From Anoplopoma fimbria (lineage: Eukaryota; Chordata; Actinopteri; Perciformes; Anoplopomatidae): a stretch of 64,000 bases of DNA. Of the stretch, positions 1 to 13,315 are shown in pieces (the first letter of the stretch is position 1; the number at the start of each line of letters is the position of its first letter). The DNA lies in the NCBI RefSeq assembly GCF_027596085.1, contig NC_072452.1, positions 4,832,814 through 4,896,813 of the forward strand, in the 5' to 3' direction. Both the position numbers and the translations under genes were made by a program. Under the pieces are notes generated by a model. It had not been told where the DNA came from. It made no database searches and worked only from the letters and a program-made list of their open reading frames with translations.

Positions 1-1350
1 GGTGCACTACCTCCAGGTCCATCTTCCATTCCTGGTTCTTTTCTCCGGTGGATCTGGTGACGCCAGCAGGTCCTCCTCACTCTCTCCCTGGCTCTCGTCG
101 TAGGGCTGCTATGCCCCTGACTGCTGTTGAGATTCTTGAATGCCGCCTCACTCTCAGCTAATGTCAGGGCCGAGAAGGTACAGCACCAGTGTTAAAGCCT
201 TGGTGATAGGGCCAAATTGTGAACTTCGGATGTTTGAAGGTGGGTTAACACGCTTGGCAAGGGATATGTTGTGGTATCTGAGCCTTCTCCCCAGCCACAA
301 GCTCTGAACGTGGACCATCTACCAACACCCTGTATGTTGCGGACTGCAGCAGGAGGCAGCCCTAACCTTCGCATCACACCCATACAGCATCCAGGCCCAC
401 AGTTGCTGGTGCCTCACATGAAGGGTTAGCAATGCGGCTCTTTCTGGTAGATGTCTGAAGGGCTGCGAGCAGATTCAGGTTCTCCTTCATCGCAATGTCT
501 CTCAGATTTGCCGCTGTTGTAAGGGTTCCCGGCGGATCCAGGGAAAGAATAAGCTGCTACTGCTAGGCCCCTGGCCGAAATGGGGACAGAGAAAAACCTG
601 CATCTGTGGGGCTCCATATCCCTTATCATTGTAAGAATCCAGCGATCCCAAAGGGGTTGCCCCTAGCTGGCACGGAGTGGACAGCCCTGAAGCTGTTACG
701 CACATGGTAGGTCCTACAGGAGGGAAGCAGCCAGTACACCGATGGACACTGCGGGCCGTTTTTATCTTCCTAAATTCTTCATTTGTTTCTTGCTTGAGGC
801 TGAAGAAAAATGGAAGCATAACTATGGTTGCACGGATCTTACATATCGCAAGTGCAGAGGAAAAAGTCACGTTGGGAATGGGCTGCAGGACTTATTTATG
901 GAACTGACAACAGGTATGTCTGATTGTCAGCGGGTGGAGATTCTGGGTTGAGAGACAAAGGCAGTTGAGACATGGAAGTCAAGGTGGTACCTTGCTGTTA
1001 AGGCGGCTCTTTTTGGGAGGGAGGGCGTCTTTTGCAGCTGTTTAGATCTGCCAGTGATGAGGACAGTCAGAGTAGGGGGTTAAAGATTCCAGTGTGAGGA
1101 GGGGAGGTGTGCCACCTCCTGTAGATAGTCAGGGCCCGGTTAAACAAAGTGCAATATCCGCTATCGATCTTCGTGTTGCGGATCCCAAAGCAATCCACTC
1201 CAACTCCAGCTGGGTTCCGGTCACACTGTCCACCGAAGCTGTTCCTCAGGGCGTTGGACACGATCATATTTGTGTGATTTAATGTTCTAGTAGTATTTTG
1301 ATAGTGTGGGGGAGGGAGAGCAGCTGGGGGAATAGACAACAAGCTCTTGT
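1..1350 (-). other. Unidentified GC-richer block, weakly coding-like on the minus strand
   Basis: Higher G+C than the following DNA. On the minus strand several stretches are open and use coding-like codons: one at 192-383 and one at 1067-1342 that contains FGGQCDRNPAGVGVDCFG, but they are not joined by an obvious frame or splice sites. I do not recognise the protein. It may be a degraded transposon or retroelement extending past the window edge. Confidence 0.3.
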
Positions 1351-1599
1351 CTTAGGTTGGTGGCGTATTTACTACAGTGATTGTGCTGTGTTGGTTGACG
1401 TGTTAAGTTCCAGTGCCTCCAGAAGCAGCCCAGTCACAGACTGCATTGTCAATTACACTTAGAGGGAAAAGTATTTTGTCACTGATTACATTTGCTTTAG
1501 ATATTTCACAAATAAGATTCAAATGAGTCCGAGGAAACCCGCGTAGGGAGGAGGACAGGGTGGTGCATGGTTAAAAAAATAAAGGGCTTTTTCGTGTCA

Positions 1600-1790
1600 T
1601 GTGTGAACCAAAACACATTGTTACCTAAACATTCCCAAGTAGTTTTGTTAATACAACCTAACCAAGTACTTTGTTGTACTACGTTGTTGTTTTGTACTGT
1701 CTCAACTAGTTTTGTTGCCTAAACCCAACTGAGTAGTTTCCTGCAAAGACAGAAGTTTATTTTGCTGCCAACTTTGTCACAGCCCAAATG
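1600..1790 (+). repeat. Dispersed repeat, AGTAGTTTTGTTGCC-type family, copy 1
   Basis: Contains several degenerate units of the form TAAACCCAACTNAGTAGTTTTGTTGCC (for example near 1640-1660 and 1700-1740). Related copies occur at 10244-10450, 11160-11460 and 45735-45975, and inverted at about 24490-24640 and 36700-36810. Confidence 0.55.
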
Positions 1791-4700
1791 TTCTGCAATA
1801 ACTGACCAGAGGTGGCTGAAGTGCAGAAATGTTCAAAGCATTTATTCACTCCAAAATGAAGCTGTTAAGCTCTCTTACACTGTGAGTCAAGAGCAATAAT
1901 AATTAATCAAATCAAATCATTCAGATTACGTGCTGTTAGGTTAATATTTCCTGGACACCTATAGCTTTCAAATGTGATCTGGATAATAAATCATGCTGCC
2001 TACAAATCACTCAAAAAGTCTCTGGTGTGCTAACTCAAAAAGAGAATAAAGTGGACTGTAAATTATACGTCTAGCATTTCTTTGTTTATTCTTTGTTATG
2101 AAGCCTTGGAGGGTCGAAATACTGTGGCTTATCCAAAGACATTGGACTAGATTTAAAAGAATAACTGGTCAAATTAAGAGTTTTAGGACAAGAAGCAGCT
2201 GTGGACACATCTGAGAACTCATTTATCCACAGGGCAATTATGATCATGGTCATGATGTGTCATTATGTGGTTAAAATATTGCGCATAAGTCATATCACTG
2301 TATGATTATCTTGTCCTAACATGTAATGACTAAATTGATTTTGGACTGCAGTTCCCACCAGCTTGATTGAGCCTTTTAAGGTATTTTACAGAACCTTATA
2401 CTGTTTCTTTTGTTTGCCAAATGAGTTGGTGTCTGTTCATGAATAGTAAGAAATAATAAAATATATTTTAGGAGAAGTCGATTTTTTAAGGCTAAGCTTG
2501 GCTTTGTGAAATTTAAAAACCTTGTTTGTCTTGTCCGTAATTAAATATGTTAATTAACTAATCAAACTGATTATTCACAGTTAACTCAGCTCTTCTGATG
2601 AATTGTTCATGTTTCACAAAGAAGAACCCTTCTCTTCCGTGAGTAGTGTCCACACACAGCTTTGCTGCAGCTGTCAGTTTGCCTTTGATAACGGCCAGCA
2701 TATTTAATTTCTTTGCATTATAAATGTCAATAACATCTATTTAAGACACACAAAATTTAAGAAGCATGAGCTGATTTTTTTTTTGTGATCACATTTTTTT
2801 TATTTTCAAGATATGCATTTGAAATTAACAACAAGTTAACATTCATTTTGTGTGTAATTGTTTCACAGTACCCCATTCAGACAAAAACAAACAGACAAAG
2901 CCAACAAAATGAAAGTGAAATAAAGAAAAAGAACAGTGCATTTGATGTTAATGACTTTATTAGGCTGATTCTCCGCACCGGAAGCGTCATCCATTTGATC
3001 AGTATCATCAAAGACAGGGCTTGACAAGGAGCAGAAAACAAGAAGCCATGAAGTAATGTCACCACAGAGGAGGGATGATTTCTGTTGGGAATCTACATTT
3101 GTTTAGAAGTTTTTGAGAGGGCGGCATGTTTAATAGATAATCCACATGAAATAGCTGAATATAAGCACACACGTTACATAACTTGTCTTTCAATGACCCG
3201 GCTGATAGCTCATAGATGTAGAGAACTTTCACTTTGATGTCAGATTTTCCCATTCAGGCCTATTGAGTGGCAGTCACTCTACAGCACTCCCCAAAACAAG
3301 GTGCCAGCCCCTATAAATTGTTCTCCTCCCATTAAAGTCATATTTGTTATTACATATATTTATATATATATGCTTATTAAATGAAAATTGGTTGAATTTA
3401 GTTTTACGTGGACTCTTGTCCAAAGCATAAGATCTTTCATTAGGCTGTATCCTGTGATGGGACTATTGGTCTGTCAGCAACAGCCTTAGAGTGATGGATG
3501 ATGGATGAAAAATTATGGATTAAAGATTACATCATGGTTAACATGTGTATTTATGTGAAACAGGTCAGACTTTATTTAATGTCTCATTTTAAGTCAGAAT
3601 AGTGGGATGATACAAAGTTATGACATCTAGCATTTGTGCTTTACACTTCACATAAGCACCATACAGACAAGGAGGCTCTCCCTGCATCACTTTTATTTAC
3701 ATCACTTTTATTTACACCCCAAAAACTGATTATTTGATATTCACGCCCAACGTCATGCTGTGATCGGTAAGCTCTCTTTTTACTTTGTCTGTACACGACT
3801 ATCTCTTTCACTTTTGGAAAAGAAAGTCCCATGCATAGTCTATGAGAAAATAACTCTACTTCTCACTCAATTTATTACCTCAGTAAATATTATATGAGGG
3901 TTTACTGTCTCAGTCATTATTTTCAAGTCTTCTTCAATACAGCATGATGTTCATTTAGTAAATGATGGTCCCATTTAGAGTCAAACAGACCATAAAGCAG
4001 GTTACGCTTTGGGAAAGGTTACCTTGTGAATGACAGGTCGCTATCACGGCGTTGTCCGGTTTGGGTGTTTGTGTTTTCTTCTTAGAACTTAAACACATTC
4101 GCAGTGGGATCCGGTTCATGAAAGATAATTGTAACATTTCTATCGCCTAAAATGTATTCAGCGTTCAGTTGGGTGTTTGGTTGTGCTTAGCTCCACCCTC
4201 TTGAGGCACAAAAAACGAAATGGCAAAGGTCAATAGCAAGGATGGCGATGGACAAAATGCAGAACTCAAGGTTTCAAACCTGTAGTCCACAAACCAGTGG
4301 GTGACCTCACGCTGACTATGTCCACTTCTTATATACAGTCATTGAGTTTACCCAGGAGTGTTGGGATGGAATTTTGCACCTCAAAGCAGCCCAAATATTT
4401 TAAAAACATATTTGTTCGACTTGCCTGTTCTGTTTATATTAAGTCTGTACTTCTTTTGCATGCTTGTAATTGCATTTGTTAATGTAATATAATATAATTA
4501 TTATTATTCTAAACAGCTTCTCAATGACTATTTATTCATCAGCAGTGTCATTTGCAGGAGGACCGTGAAATATTTTCACCAGTCTAAGGCTTGCTTACCG
4601 GATAACTAGGCAGCTAAATATAACATTTGTTGAGGACAGCAACATCATCAACATTTATAAATATGTACAAATCCATTAAATTAATTGCATTAAAATGATT

Positions 4701-5547
4701 GCAGATGATTGCATCCTCTGTATCAGTGGTTTCTTTGTTGCACTGTGAATATTAGCCAAGCAGCGAACATGCCAAGATCGTTGTTTCAGAGACAACAAAG
4801 GCCATTAGCATGAGGTAACCCTGGCACATTTACATTGATTGCAGTGATTGGATTTTAGATAAAAACTTTATCTTAAGAAAAGTCAGCTTACTGTGTGTCA
4901 GGAAACTTCAATTGAAATTAAATTAGCAATTTAGAAATATATCCAGTTTTACTGGGTGAGTGCAAGTTACTAAATTCACCCACTCTGTGCCCTCTAAGGA
5001 ACCTTTCATTGAGCATCTTTACATACCTTTCCTGTTTTACCCAGAAGAGAGCTAAAAGGAAAGGAAAAAAAAGAGGGTGGAAGGCCAAAAAGTATGAGTA
5101 CAAGAAATGCAGTGTATTTGAATGATGCATCATGAAAAAAAGCCATTTTTGTTTCTTGCAGCTCTGTGTCTGTCATTTTAGTAGATTTCTCTTGGATGTG
5201 TGCTTATGATCTTGCATTTCTACCCCTTTTAAAAAGGCCCCACATTGGTAACTGCTGGTTTAGGCACAGCGCTTTGAGCTAAGTGCTTATGTCAAGCCCC
5301 CAGGAAGAGCGACTGGCTTTGAAGCCAAATTTGAAAGTTATCAAATGCCAAACCGTGTACTTAATCTTCAGGGTATATGAGCCATTGGGCGGAAAATGAC
5401 TTCTCCCTCTAATTTGTTTTGAGGTAAACCAACGGTAACTAAACTTCCCTTTATGATCACTTGAATAATCTGTATTCAAATCATTAAGTCCTAAAGTTGT
5501 AAAATGCAAAGATAGCCAAATCCAGTGCCATCTGAATGGCGTATAAC

Positions 5548-5824
5548 CAGGGCGCCGCTAGGGATTTTGGGCCCCATGAAAAGAATCTTTACAGGGCCCC
5601 CAACACAGCGGCAAAAATTTTTGATGCTATTTTACATACAATTATGCATTTTAATGGTATTTTTGACTATCATTACCATATTTGTGAAAACATGTGTGAT
5701 TATATGTTAGTTAATAACTTAGTGTCATTATTTTTTCTGTATTATAATTTCATCATCATTAGGGGCCTCTCTGGGCCCCCTCCATCATGGGCCCCTAGAA
5801 TCCGTCTCCTTTACCCCCCCTTTT
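5548..5824 (+). mobile_element. hAT-like MITE candidate flanked by an 8-bp direct repeat
   Basis: A 277-bp block starting CAGGGCGCCGCTAGGG and ending in a poly-C/T stretch is flanked by exact copies of CGTATAAC at 5540-5547 and 5825-5832. An 8-bp target duplication and a CAGGG terminus are hAT hallmarks. Both ends hold GGGCCC-rich sequence with CTAGGG near the left edge and the complement CCCCTAG near the right, so the element is partly palindromic. The right terminus does not mirror the left perfectly. No transposase is encoded. Confidence 0.55.
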
Positions 5825-7460
5825 CGTATAACGGCAGAAACTGACAGCTCCCAATAAGTAAGCTATCAATTAGACATCTATCTGTCTCAGGTGGTGAAGA
5901 TGTGGTGGAGAAGGCAGTGTGTGTGTGTATGTGTTTGTGTTTTGTTTGTATTTTCTTTTTCTTTTATCATTCAATAATAATGTTGCTGCAAATGATAAAT
6001 GATTGGCTACACGTTAAAAAAGATAGTGAGAGATTGTTATCAGTGTATCAGAGCAATGCATGCTGCTAAACAATAAGTTGCATGGGCATTCACACAAACA
6101 TGCATCACTAAGACCAGGTGTAGTTAAGACTAGGCTTAGGTTTGGTAAGTGCAACCAGTGTAAAGACCATTATAAAGACTGGGACCAGGCTTAGTAAAGA
6201 CCAGTTGGTGCAACACACAGCTAATGATTAGCAGGTATAATGTTTAGCATGTTCACCATATTAGTTTAGCATGTTAGCATGCTAACAGTATAGCTGAAGC
6301 TAATGGAAATGTTATTAGTTCTGCAGCTGTTTGGTCATACATCTAAATATTGGGAGAGTTAAAATTTGACTTGATGACAATGCTAAAATGATCATCTGAC
6401 AAATTGGACATTTCACTTACAGGCGTGATGCATAAATGATGACAGAAACCCAGTGCACCAATACTAAAACTAGTATTTACCATGGAGTTATTAGTAGTGT
6501 GTCTAGTTTTGGGAGATGCCTCAATCATTTCGGGTGTTGCAGCAGCTCAACTACAGAAACAGATAATAAATACAACATATTATACAATAAAAATTGATGG
6601 CAGTGGGCACAAATGAGCGTCTGAAGCGCTCCGTCCTGCTCTTTGGTAGAATCAGCCGATGGAGGATGATGATGACCTGAATGAGCTGCCCAGCTGCCAC
6701 AAAGGTGCTTTCATGTTCCTTATTTATTTCAAATGTATTATGATTACCCTAACACTCAAAGTATCAGGATCATTACCTGATCATCTTTTTTTCAATTTTT
6801 TATCTTATATTCTATATTTCTATAAGTGCTTTAATTGCTGAGATTGCCTGTTTTCTTGTCCTACATGTTCTATTGTACTATTGACCCTTTAAACTCAACT
6901 GAACTCTTCTTGTTCTCTCTTCCTCCTGCCAGGCTGTTCTCTCCCTTCCTGGCAAACAAAATAAAATAAATCTTTCCATCTATAAAGCACAACACATTGA
7001 ATTTAAATGCCCTGCACATGATGACCTTTGACCACCCATCAAGCAAAGGTAGTGTCACATAGGCCAACTTAAACACACAGGCTACCAGGAGCTAAAGACG
7101 CAGCAGCTTGCATTAGCTTTCTGGCTAATTATCACATCGGGCCAGCTCTGTTAGCCTACGCTAATTACGCTTGTGGACAGGTTAGTTCTCAGGCAAATAT
7201 ATCAGAATGCACTGGCATATATATCCCAGATATGCAGTTAGGATTTGCTTGGGCTAGATTAGTCAATAAACCAGTGGTTCTCTAATCTAGGGGCAAAATG
7301 GACTATAAGAGCCCCCCCTCCCTTACTCACACAAACACACACAGGAAGCGGCAAGGGTTGGGGTGGTCGAGAATTAAATAATTTACATTTCAGATTTTTT
7401 TTTCTCCTTCAGGAAGATTCAACAACAAAAAAAAAACGTTCCCCACTAAAGACCCAGAAG

Positions 7461-7503
7461 CCCGACACTGAAGAAGCCACTGCTGTGCTTCTTCAGTGTC
7501 GGG
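7461..7503. repeat. Perfect 17-bp inverted repeat (hairpin, 9-nt loop)
   Basis: Left arm 7461-7477 (CCCGACACTGAAGAAGC), right arm 7487-7503, exact complements. AGAC at 7450-7453 and GTCT at 7505-7508 can extend the stem past a bulge. Confidence 0.9.
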
Positions 7504-7851
7504 TGTCTACATTCATCTAGCCTTGTAGTGGCATAGATAGACCTTACAGCCAGTTTGGCAGTAGACCTCCACAGTGGAGCCAGATGTGGTCACAAAGAGA
7601 TTTATGGCGCCCCTGCAGAGCCTTTATTGTGATGTCACAGAGGTTGTTATTTGTTGTGATGTCACAGTGCTGCTCGCCATATGTCTCTCCCTGGAGAGAG
7701 GAAGCTCTCCACTGATTAGCAGAGCAGCTTGTTGCCCAACAGGCCATGAGGCTGAATGACCTCTGGGGGTGAACAGAGAGCCATGTAATTTGCTTGATGG
7801 GACAAGGTTGTAACACTTATGTGTGTGGGAGTATATATGTGTGTGTCTGAT

Positions 7852-7859
<8 letters not shown>

Positions 7860-7943
<84 letters not shown>
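7860..7943. repeat. (TG)n microsatellite
   Basis: About 42 uninterrupted TG dinucleotides. Confidence 0.98.
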
Positions 7944-7946
<3 letters not shown>

Positions 7947-8300
7947 ATGTCCCCATTAAAAAAGGACTCACTGATTACAGTTTGGGGTTTGTAAGTGGAG
8001 CTGAAAAAGCTGTTAATACAGAAACAAAAGCTTTCTGCCCGTCATTGTCTCTTTGCCCTCCCTGTTGCTATGTTGTCAATAGAGCGGGCTCATCTCATGC
8101 TCATGATTCTGTGCAAAACAAAACCAGACAGTTTGGTTGGAATTCTAATTCTATTATCTTGTTTCCCCCTGTTGTCAGTGAGACTAATCTGTAACACTCA
8201 GGCATTAGCATTTTGCGGATGCGCACCCATAAAACTGTGTTTTCCATCACAGATTATGGATATATGTATGTGAAGAAATTTAAGCACATATTTTGCTGGA

Positions 8301-8405
<105 letters not shown>

Positions 8406-9019
8406 AATGTGCGTGTGAATGTTATATGCACGTGTGTACTTGTTACTGCTATTTATGGTTTGTCAGCCATAAAAAGTGTGTCCTCCACTTTGTCTCTCCT
8501 CCATTTATACAATCATCCAGTCCAGCAGTGTACCTAACGGCCCACACCACAGCACTGTAGATGAGGAGCACGGTGCTCCGCTTCACCAAATCCAGACACC
8601 ATCTACACTCCCTGCAAAACGACTGGAGAGCCATAGGCACAAAACATATGCATGTCTTGTCTACATTTTCTCAATTTTGAAAATGAAATGACAAATACAC
8701 AAGAGCAGGTTCAAGACTTTCAAAAGGGATCGATTCATGTGATGAATGGTATTTTATTTGTATTAATCAATTTGGACCTATGCAGTGACTTTGAATAGTT
8801 TCCCAGAGTCTTGTCCTCACAGGGAGGTTACCAGGTTGATATCATCGTACCTGTACAGAGATTAAACCATAGAACATATCTGGCCACCTGTGATATAACC
8901 TTTTGTTGTAAACTGTTATTCATCAAGGAATAGTTCCTGCATATAACAATAACTTGTTGATTTTATATTTAGGTTTGTGTTGATTAACGAGCTGCAGTGT
9001 TTTTGATGGGCTTAGTTTT

Positions 9020-9145
9020 TTTTAAGTTAGCTAGAGCCAGACTAGATGTTTCCTCTTTATGCTAAGCTAGGCTAACCACATACTGACTCCAACAATACTT
9101 CATGTCGAGACACAAGATTGATATCAAACCTATCATCTCAGTTGT
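9020..9145 (+). repeat. TGCTAAGCTAGGCTAAC-family dispersed repeat, copy 1
   Basis: Shares the order GTTTCC...TTTATGCTAAGCTAGGCTAAC...TGACTCCA...GACAC.AGATTGATATC with copies at about 36275-36475, 44645-44735, 47176-47430 and inverted at 46740-46850. This is a dispersed element type that recurs in teleost genomes; its class is unknown to me. Confidence 0.7.
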
Positions 9146-10243
9146 AGGAAGAGAGCAAAAACTATTTTTTTTACCAACATTTTCAACTTCTCCTTTCGGT
9201 CTTTCATGTACTTTCAGACATGTAGTGATATACATTGTATGTAATTATATATTTCACTTTAGATCAGGATCCCACAATGAATTCAGGACAGATGTCCACA
9301 TATTCAGGTGAATGCCTTTTAGAATGTCTGCAGAATTCAATGAACGTATTATCTGTTGCTGATAAAGATATGGAAGATGTCAGGAAAGGTACAGATGAAA
9401 ATACAGAGCCACAAATACTTATAAAGAACAGAAGGTACTACTTCAGTTGAAATGAGTAATCTTGCCTTTTAGGAGACTGTAGCAGATCCCAGAGGAACTT
9501 CGCAAGACACAGGGACATGAATTGTTTTTTTGCAATGATTAATGTAGAAACATTTTCCTACCTCAGGCAGAAAGAGTGTCATTCTTTTGTTATTCTGTTG
9601 AGACGTTATGTGCAAATGAAAATAACAGTGACGCTACAGTGATTTAACAGGTGGAGCCCCTCCAGCCCTATCAATAACCCCACTGCTGTAGAGGCTACAT
9701 AACGGGAAACATTGTAATATTGCATAATCCTCCCAAATTTGCTTTCCTTTATGGTTCCCTCTCTTTTGTTGCCAGAGGCCATTAAAATCGCTATAATGGT
9801 CCTCATATTCCACTATCTTTATTCAGTGTATATTTCTATGATATGTCGGAGGGGAATTATAATAAGCTCTCACTGGAGATGGGGACAAACATCTTAAATA
9901 TACTTAAATATACAAAACGGAATCATATTTGGTTGACACATTATACATTGAAACATTTTGCATATAGTTAAAGTGAAATGTAACACTATAGCCAGAAAAT
10001 GATTTAATTATGTTGCAATCAGCCTGTTCTGCTACCGATGAACAGCACCATTCTGACTCCGCATCAAAAACTGCAGATTGTGCCAAGTGCTCCTTGGAAA
10101 CCCACACCGACGCATGTATGCACCCTTTAGCAAGTGTATGCGAAGCAGCGGGCTTCCAATGTCAATACACTCGCGTCCACTCGCTGAGGGTAACTGACGT
10201 AATAAGAAGTGTCAGATTGTTCACAAAAGGCTGGCTAGAGGGG

Positions 10244-10450
10244 AGGTGGAGGTATCAAAACAAACATAGGACTTTCATCCAGGGGACCTCTGTTTCTGTC
10301 CTGTGCGAAACTAAAATTAAATGTGGACATTTTGTCGTATCAGTCGCCAGTCACGTTACTCGTTTGTCAGTCGCTAGTCATGGGAGTTGTTAGCATGTAA
10401 AGTTAAAGTTGACTACGCTCTTTTCCTAAACCCAACGAAGCGGTATTGTT
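10244..10450 (+). repeat. Dispersed repeat, AGTAGTTTTGTTGCC-type family, copy 2
   Basis: Shares ACAAACATAGGACTTTCATCCA and following TCTGTTTC...AAA sequence with 11160-11460 and 45735-45975. Confidence 0.55.
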
Positions 10451-10477
10451 ATTGTCGTATCTTTCATGCGACAGTGC

Positions 10478-10789
10478 TGTTGAAGTGATGAGGAAGGATG
10501 CTCCGCGGACACTGTTCTTGCTGGTATAATAAAGTTTATTACAAACAAGCAACACATGTCATGACGGACGTCTAGATCGCCCGGAGGTCTCGAGTCGAAT
10601 CTGTGAGTTCCCTCCTTTTCGGGCTCTTAAACCTCCTTATATAGGGTGCATGTTATTCATATTTGGGCTGAAGTCCAGACCATGTATGGGGCTCCGTTAG
10701 TCTAAACATCTACCCTTCCACCCCTGGTATCCTGCACATCCTCTTCCCATATAAGGACAAAGACCTTGGGGCCTTCGCTGTATTGTGCA
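10478..10789 (-). mobile_element. LTR-like block (possible solo LTR), minus strand
   Basis: Read on the minus strand it has a TATATAAGG box (complement at about 10635-10643), then a GC-rich R-like segment, then AATAAA (complement at about 10530-10535), with TG...CA ends at the coordinates given. This order fits an LTR promoter and poly(A) site. Flanking 5-mers (AGTGC and AGACC) do not make a convincing target duplication, so boundaries are approximate. No internal retroelement genes lie beside it. Confidence 0.45.
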
Positions 10790-10862
10790 AGACCTAAAAA
10801 TATACCACATTATCTAAAAAATATTTTTTTAAAAGACACTGTACATGTACACAGGGTTAATA

Positions 10863-10901
<39 letters not shown>
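10863..10901. repeat. (AAT)n microsatellite joined to a dispersed repeat body
   Basis: About 13 AAT units followed directly by TCTTTATTTATATAGCACAT and CTCAAAGTGCTATACA (to about 10960), a motif pair found at ends of many fish dispersed repeats. Confidence 0.85.
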
Positions 10902-11159
10902 CTTTATTTATATAGCACATTTCATACAGACTATGTAGCTCAAAGTGCTATACATTTGAAAAAACAAACAATAGATAAAATAAATAAATAAAAATAAAAA
11001 TAGGACACGCCGTCCCTGACTTGTCCAAAACTTATGGTAGAGGGGTATGTAGAGCGATGTTATTTGAAGCTTAGGAGCACTGACCAAGCTGCAGTATATG
11101 ACCTATTGGGTTTAAAAATAGAATGAAGCAATTCCAATACAAACCCATCCCCGGCTATA

Positions 11160-11460
11160 TTAGAGGTTGGATGGGTAAAACAAAGTCAGGACTTTCATCC
11201 AGAAGACCTCTGTTCATATCCCAAAAGTCAATGTTGAATTATTTTAAGTTACTTTCGTAATTTGCGTATTGCACCAAATTCACAAACCTTACTTAACTTA
11301 CATCACATACATAACGTAGGCTACGTAACGGAAGGTACGTAACAACCATGGTTATTTTAACCCAAATCATCATATTTTACTCAACCTCACCAAGTAGTTT
11401 TGTTGCCTAGACCTAGTTGACACCAAGTGGTCATAACCAAGCATTTCCATGGGACGAGTA
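11160..11460 (+). repeat. Dispersed repeat, AGTAGTTTTGTTGCC-type family, copy 3
   Basis: Has AGGACTTTCATCCAG near the start and AAGTAGTTTTGTTGCCTAGACC near 11392-11412, with TTTTAACCCAAATCAT between, in the same order as 45735-45975. Confidence 0.6.
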
Positions 11461-11786
11461 GGGATGCTAAACATAGTATTTCAACTGAATTAGGCTCTAA
11501 GTGGAGTATGTGTGGCAGAAAAAGAAGACAGAAGAAAGTTTAGTTGGAGGATGGCACCTTTGTGTCATTCTAACAAAGTTAACAGTGAAATTCTAGCTAC
11601 ATTTTTACTAAACAATGGTAACCGCATGATACTTACCTGTTTACTTAGCAATATCAATACTTTATTCCCAAAACATTCTACTAAAACTTTTCTTTTCATC
11701 ATATGTTTAGAGTTAGTGTATTGTGATTTTTATAGTATTTCGTTTGATACATTTTATGTAGTTATTTGTGTTGTTATAACTTGTAT

Positions 11787-12201
11787 TATGCACAACCAAC
11801 TCTGCTCCCAGCAGACCACATGACCACAGGACAATAATAACATAATAACATGACAATAGAAACCTGTGCAATACATTGCACATTGCACTGTGCAATAATG
11901 GTTAAAAAAGTTAAAAGTAGTTGAAATAGTTGTTGTTTTTTTCTCTGTCTGTAAATATAGTATTTCAGTTATTGTTGTTTTTTCTACTGTTTTTTTTATT
12001 GCTTATTTATAATACTTGTTTTATTTTATTTTTTATTTTTCATTTTTTATTTTATTTATTTTTTTATCTTATTTTTTATTTTATTTTTAGCTTGTCTTCT
12101 TCTGCTATGTCTCTTGTGTGCACTTTACTCTGCGCTGTTGTAAGTCTGCAAATTTCCCCGCTGCGGGACTAATAAAGGATTATCTTATCTTATCTTATCT
12201 T
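11787..12201 (+). mobile_element. LINE 3' end (CR1/L2-like), 5'-truncated, with (TTATC)n tail
   Basis: Begins with the last codons of a reverse-transcriptase ORF (ending HNQLCSQQTT, stop at 11821), then an AT-rich 3' UTR, then CTTGTGTGCACTTTAC, TTTCCCCGCTGCGGGACTAA and TAAAGGATTATCTTATC repeats. The ORF end and the last 90 bp match the minus-strand element at 37425-38180, so both belong to one family. Confidence 0.85.
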
Positions 12202-13315
12202 ATGTAATTTATATTGGTTTACTGGTGACTGGACTAATATCGGTTTCCTTTTCAATAAAAGCTGGAAATGTTTTTTTTTCTTTTGCACAAATTGTAATCA
12301 CAAAATGTACATATTACTATATAAGGTTTATATGGTTTACATAATAACATACAGTTGCTCACATATCCAGCAGATACTGAACACACAGTGTTTTTGGCCA
12401 CTAATGAATGTCAGTCCAATATTCACTCTCCTTTTAGCTGTTTTTGGTCTCAACCAACTCCTGAAGGAAGTACCTGTCCCTTTAGCTGCTAAATGCTCCG
12501 CTATGTTGACCAGCCAGTCTCAAACCGTGCAGGTAAAGTGTACAGTTTATCACAGCTCTTTCAAACAGCTGCCTGCTGCTGGGAGATGAGGTTGGTGACA
12601 GCCATGAGAGTGAACCAAAACAGTTTAGAGGGAAAAAAAGTCAAAGAAACAATGAACTGTAAGATAATGCTGATAATTTACTGTGAGTTGTCAGCATGTC
12701 ATAAATCTTGTCATATATAAATAAAATGTATTATAAGATTGGATTAGGTTGGAGATAAATTATTATCACAGGTAAAGTTAACTTAATTAAATTAAATACA
12801 TTAAGATAATACCCATTTGTAAAAACAACACTGCTGTTTTTTAAGTTGATGCCAAAGCAACCAGTTAACGCACAACTAATGACCACAATTGTATAAAAAG
12901 AAAGTTATAGGTGTCTCTCATTTCATCGTGCAATTTTCCAAACCATTCGGAAGATTAATAGGATATAGTTCATTTTAATGGCACTGTTTATTTTGTAAGA
13001 CACTTAGACTTCACTGATTTCGTTGTGGTAGAAGTCCATAGTGTCCTAGCCATTGATGTCCTAGCCAATAAACTACTGGCAGGCAGCCGAAACCTTGAGA
13101 AAAAATCTATTTAATCTTTGGGTTTATGGCAACAAACTATAATTATTAGCATATTTTGCTCTTTGGAGCTGATTCCAAAAGCCACTTGGATTGCATCAAA
13201 AATGTATCCTTATTTGAGGATAACATAAAATGAAAATAAATACTATTAAACTACTAATCAGTTATAATGAACTCAGTATAGGCCTATTTTCATCCAATAA
13301 TGTCCCTAAAGGTGA

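Noticed and set aside
6600..6700. Coding-like GAGCGTCTGAAGCGCTCCGT stretch
   Set aside because: Resembles a small fragment of a LINE 3' region, but too short and decayed to classify.
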